This document shows positions 63,898-64,000 of a DNA stretch of 64,000 nucleotides, piece after piece (the stretch's first letter is position 1; each line of letters opens with the position of its first letter). This stretch comes from Thiocapsa roseilacustris (GTDB lineage Bacteria > Pseudomonadota > Gammaproteobacteria > Chromatiales > Chromatiaceae). The DNA lies in contig NZ_JBBWVE010000009.1 in the NCBI RefSeq assembly GCF_041903755.1, forward strand, positions 115,069 to 179,068. Direction: 5' to 3'. Below the pieces are notes generated by a model, which saw only the letters and a list, made by a program, of their open reading frames with translations, was not told the DNA's origin and did not search any database. Made by a program: the position numbers and the translations under genes.

Positions 63898-64000
63898 TCA
63901 CGCGATTGCCTGAATCCCCTTCTTCTCGATGACGGTGAGAAGCCGAAGCGCTGGCCCGCCGGGACGCTTGACCCCTCGCTCCCAGTCCGAGACTAAGTTC
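63898..64000 (-). CDS. XRE-family regulator, C-terminal end only
   Basis: The minus strand from the window edge reads, in two short pieces, NLVSDWERGVKRPGGPA then LRLLTVIEKKGIQAIA and stop: the end of a HigA/NadS-type helix-turn-helix protein (SxWERG..RP motif). Start is outside the window. Likely the antitoxin half of a HigBA-like pair. Confidence 0.7.
   Translation of the reverse strand, partial: NLVSDWERGVKRPGGPALRLLTVIEKKGIQAIA

Overview
The window is GC-rich gammaproteobacterial DNA. It has an E. coli-like housekeeping order (trxB, aat, ate/bpt, infA, clpA/clpS, then icd, mnmA, hflD) together with a nif accessory operon, cydDC and Mla-like lipid transport genes. This points to a free-living diazotroph, most plausibly a purple sulfur bacterium (Chromatiaceae-like). 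The genus is an inference; no rRNA or tRNA gene was seen.

Layout. 1-11.1 kb is conserved core: thioredoxin reductase (cut by the window start), a FemAB-like acetyltransferase, the whole bacterial N-degron toolkit (Aat, Ate/Bpt, ClpA, ClpS) around infA, a cold-shock gene with a near-consensus promoter, icd, mnmA and hflD. 11.1-36.9 kb is accessory. It holds a Fic protein; a DNA phosphorothioation-type cluster (divergent dndA; dndB-dndC-second dndB-like gene; then an HNH nuclease with a putative sulfur-binding domain); a translationally coupled methyltransferase and PLD-helicase-S24 fusion; a PLD-family protein; toxin-antitoxin loci; and many broken genes. 37-45.6 kb returns to cydDC, a four-gene envelope/lipid block (lipocalin, DUF6134, DUF1295, DUF2878) bracketed by inverted repeats, and an OmpA lipoprotein. 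45.6-50.9 kb is a nifENX-rseC-DUF269-CCE_0567-fdxB operon with a recognisable sigma-54 promoter and NifA upstream site. 51-64 kb carries an orphan hicB, topB, an EamA transporter, an Mla-type transporter (MlaE/F/D plus lipoprotein), valS and the tail of an XRE regulator running off the end.

The best candidate for an unusual system is 13.2-23.2 kb. DndA, DndB and DndC homologues are present, but the DndD ATPase and DndE are not next to them. A second DndB-like protein follows DndC, and a nuclease of the family that cuts phosphorothioated DNA sits just downstream. Either the cluster depends on dndDE elsewhere, or it makes a different modification, or it is controlled so that the nuclease spares the host.

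A second theme is non-autonomous inverted-repeat elements. At least three families, about 15 copies, are scattered through intergenic DNA. They often supply the stop codon or Shine-Dalgarno sequence of the flanking gene, including within the nif operon, and no matching full-length transposase is visible. A third theme is decay: several toxin-antitoxin loci keep the antitoxin while the toxin is missing or damaged, and phospholipase, phosphoesterase, HAD and Rpn-type genes are frameshifted or truncated.
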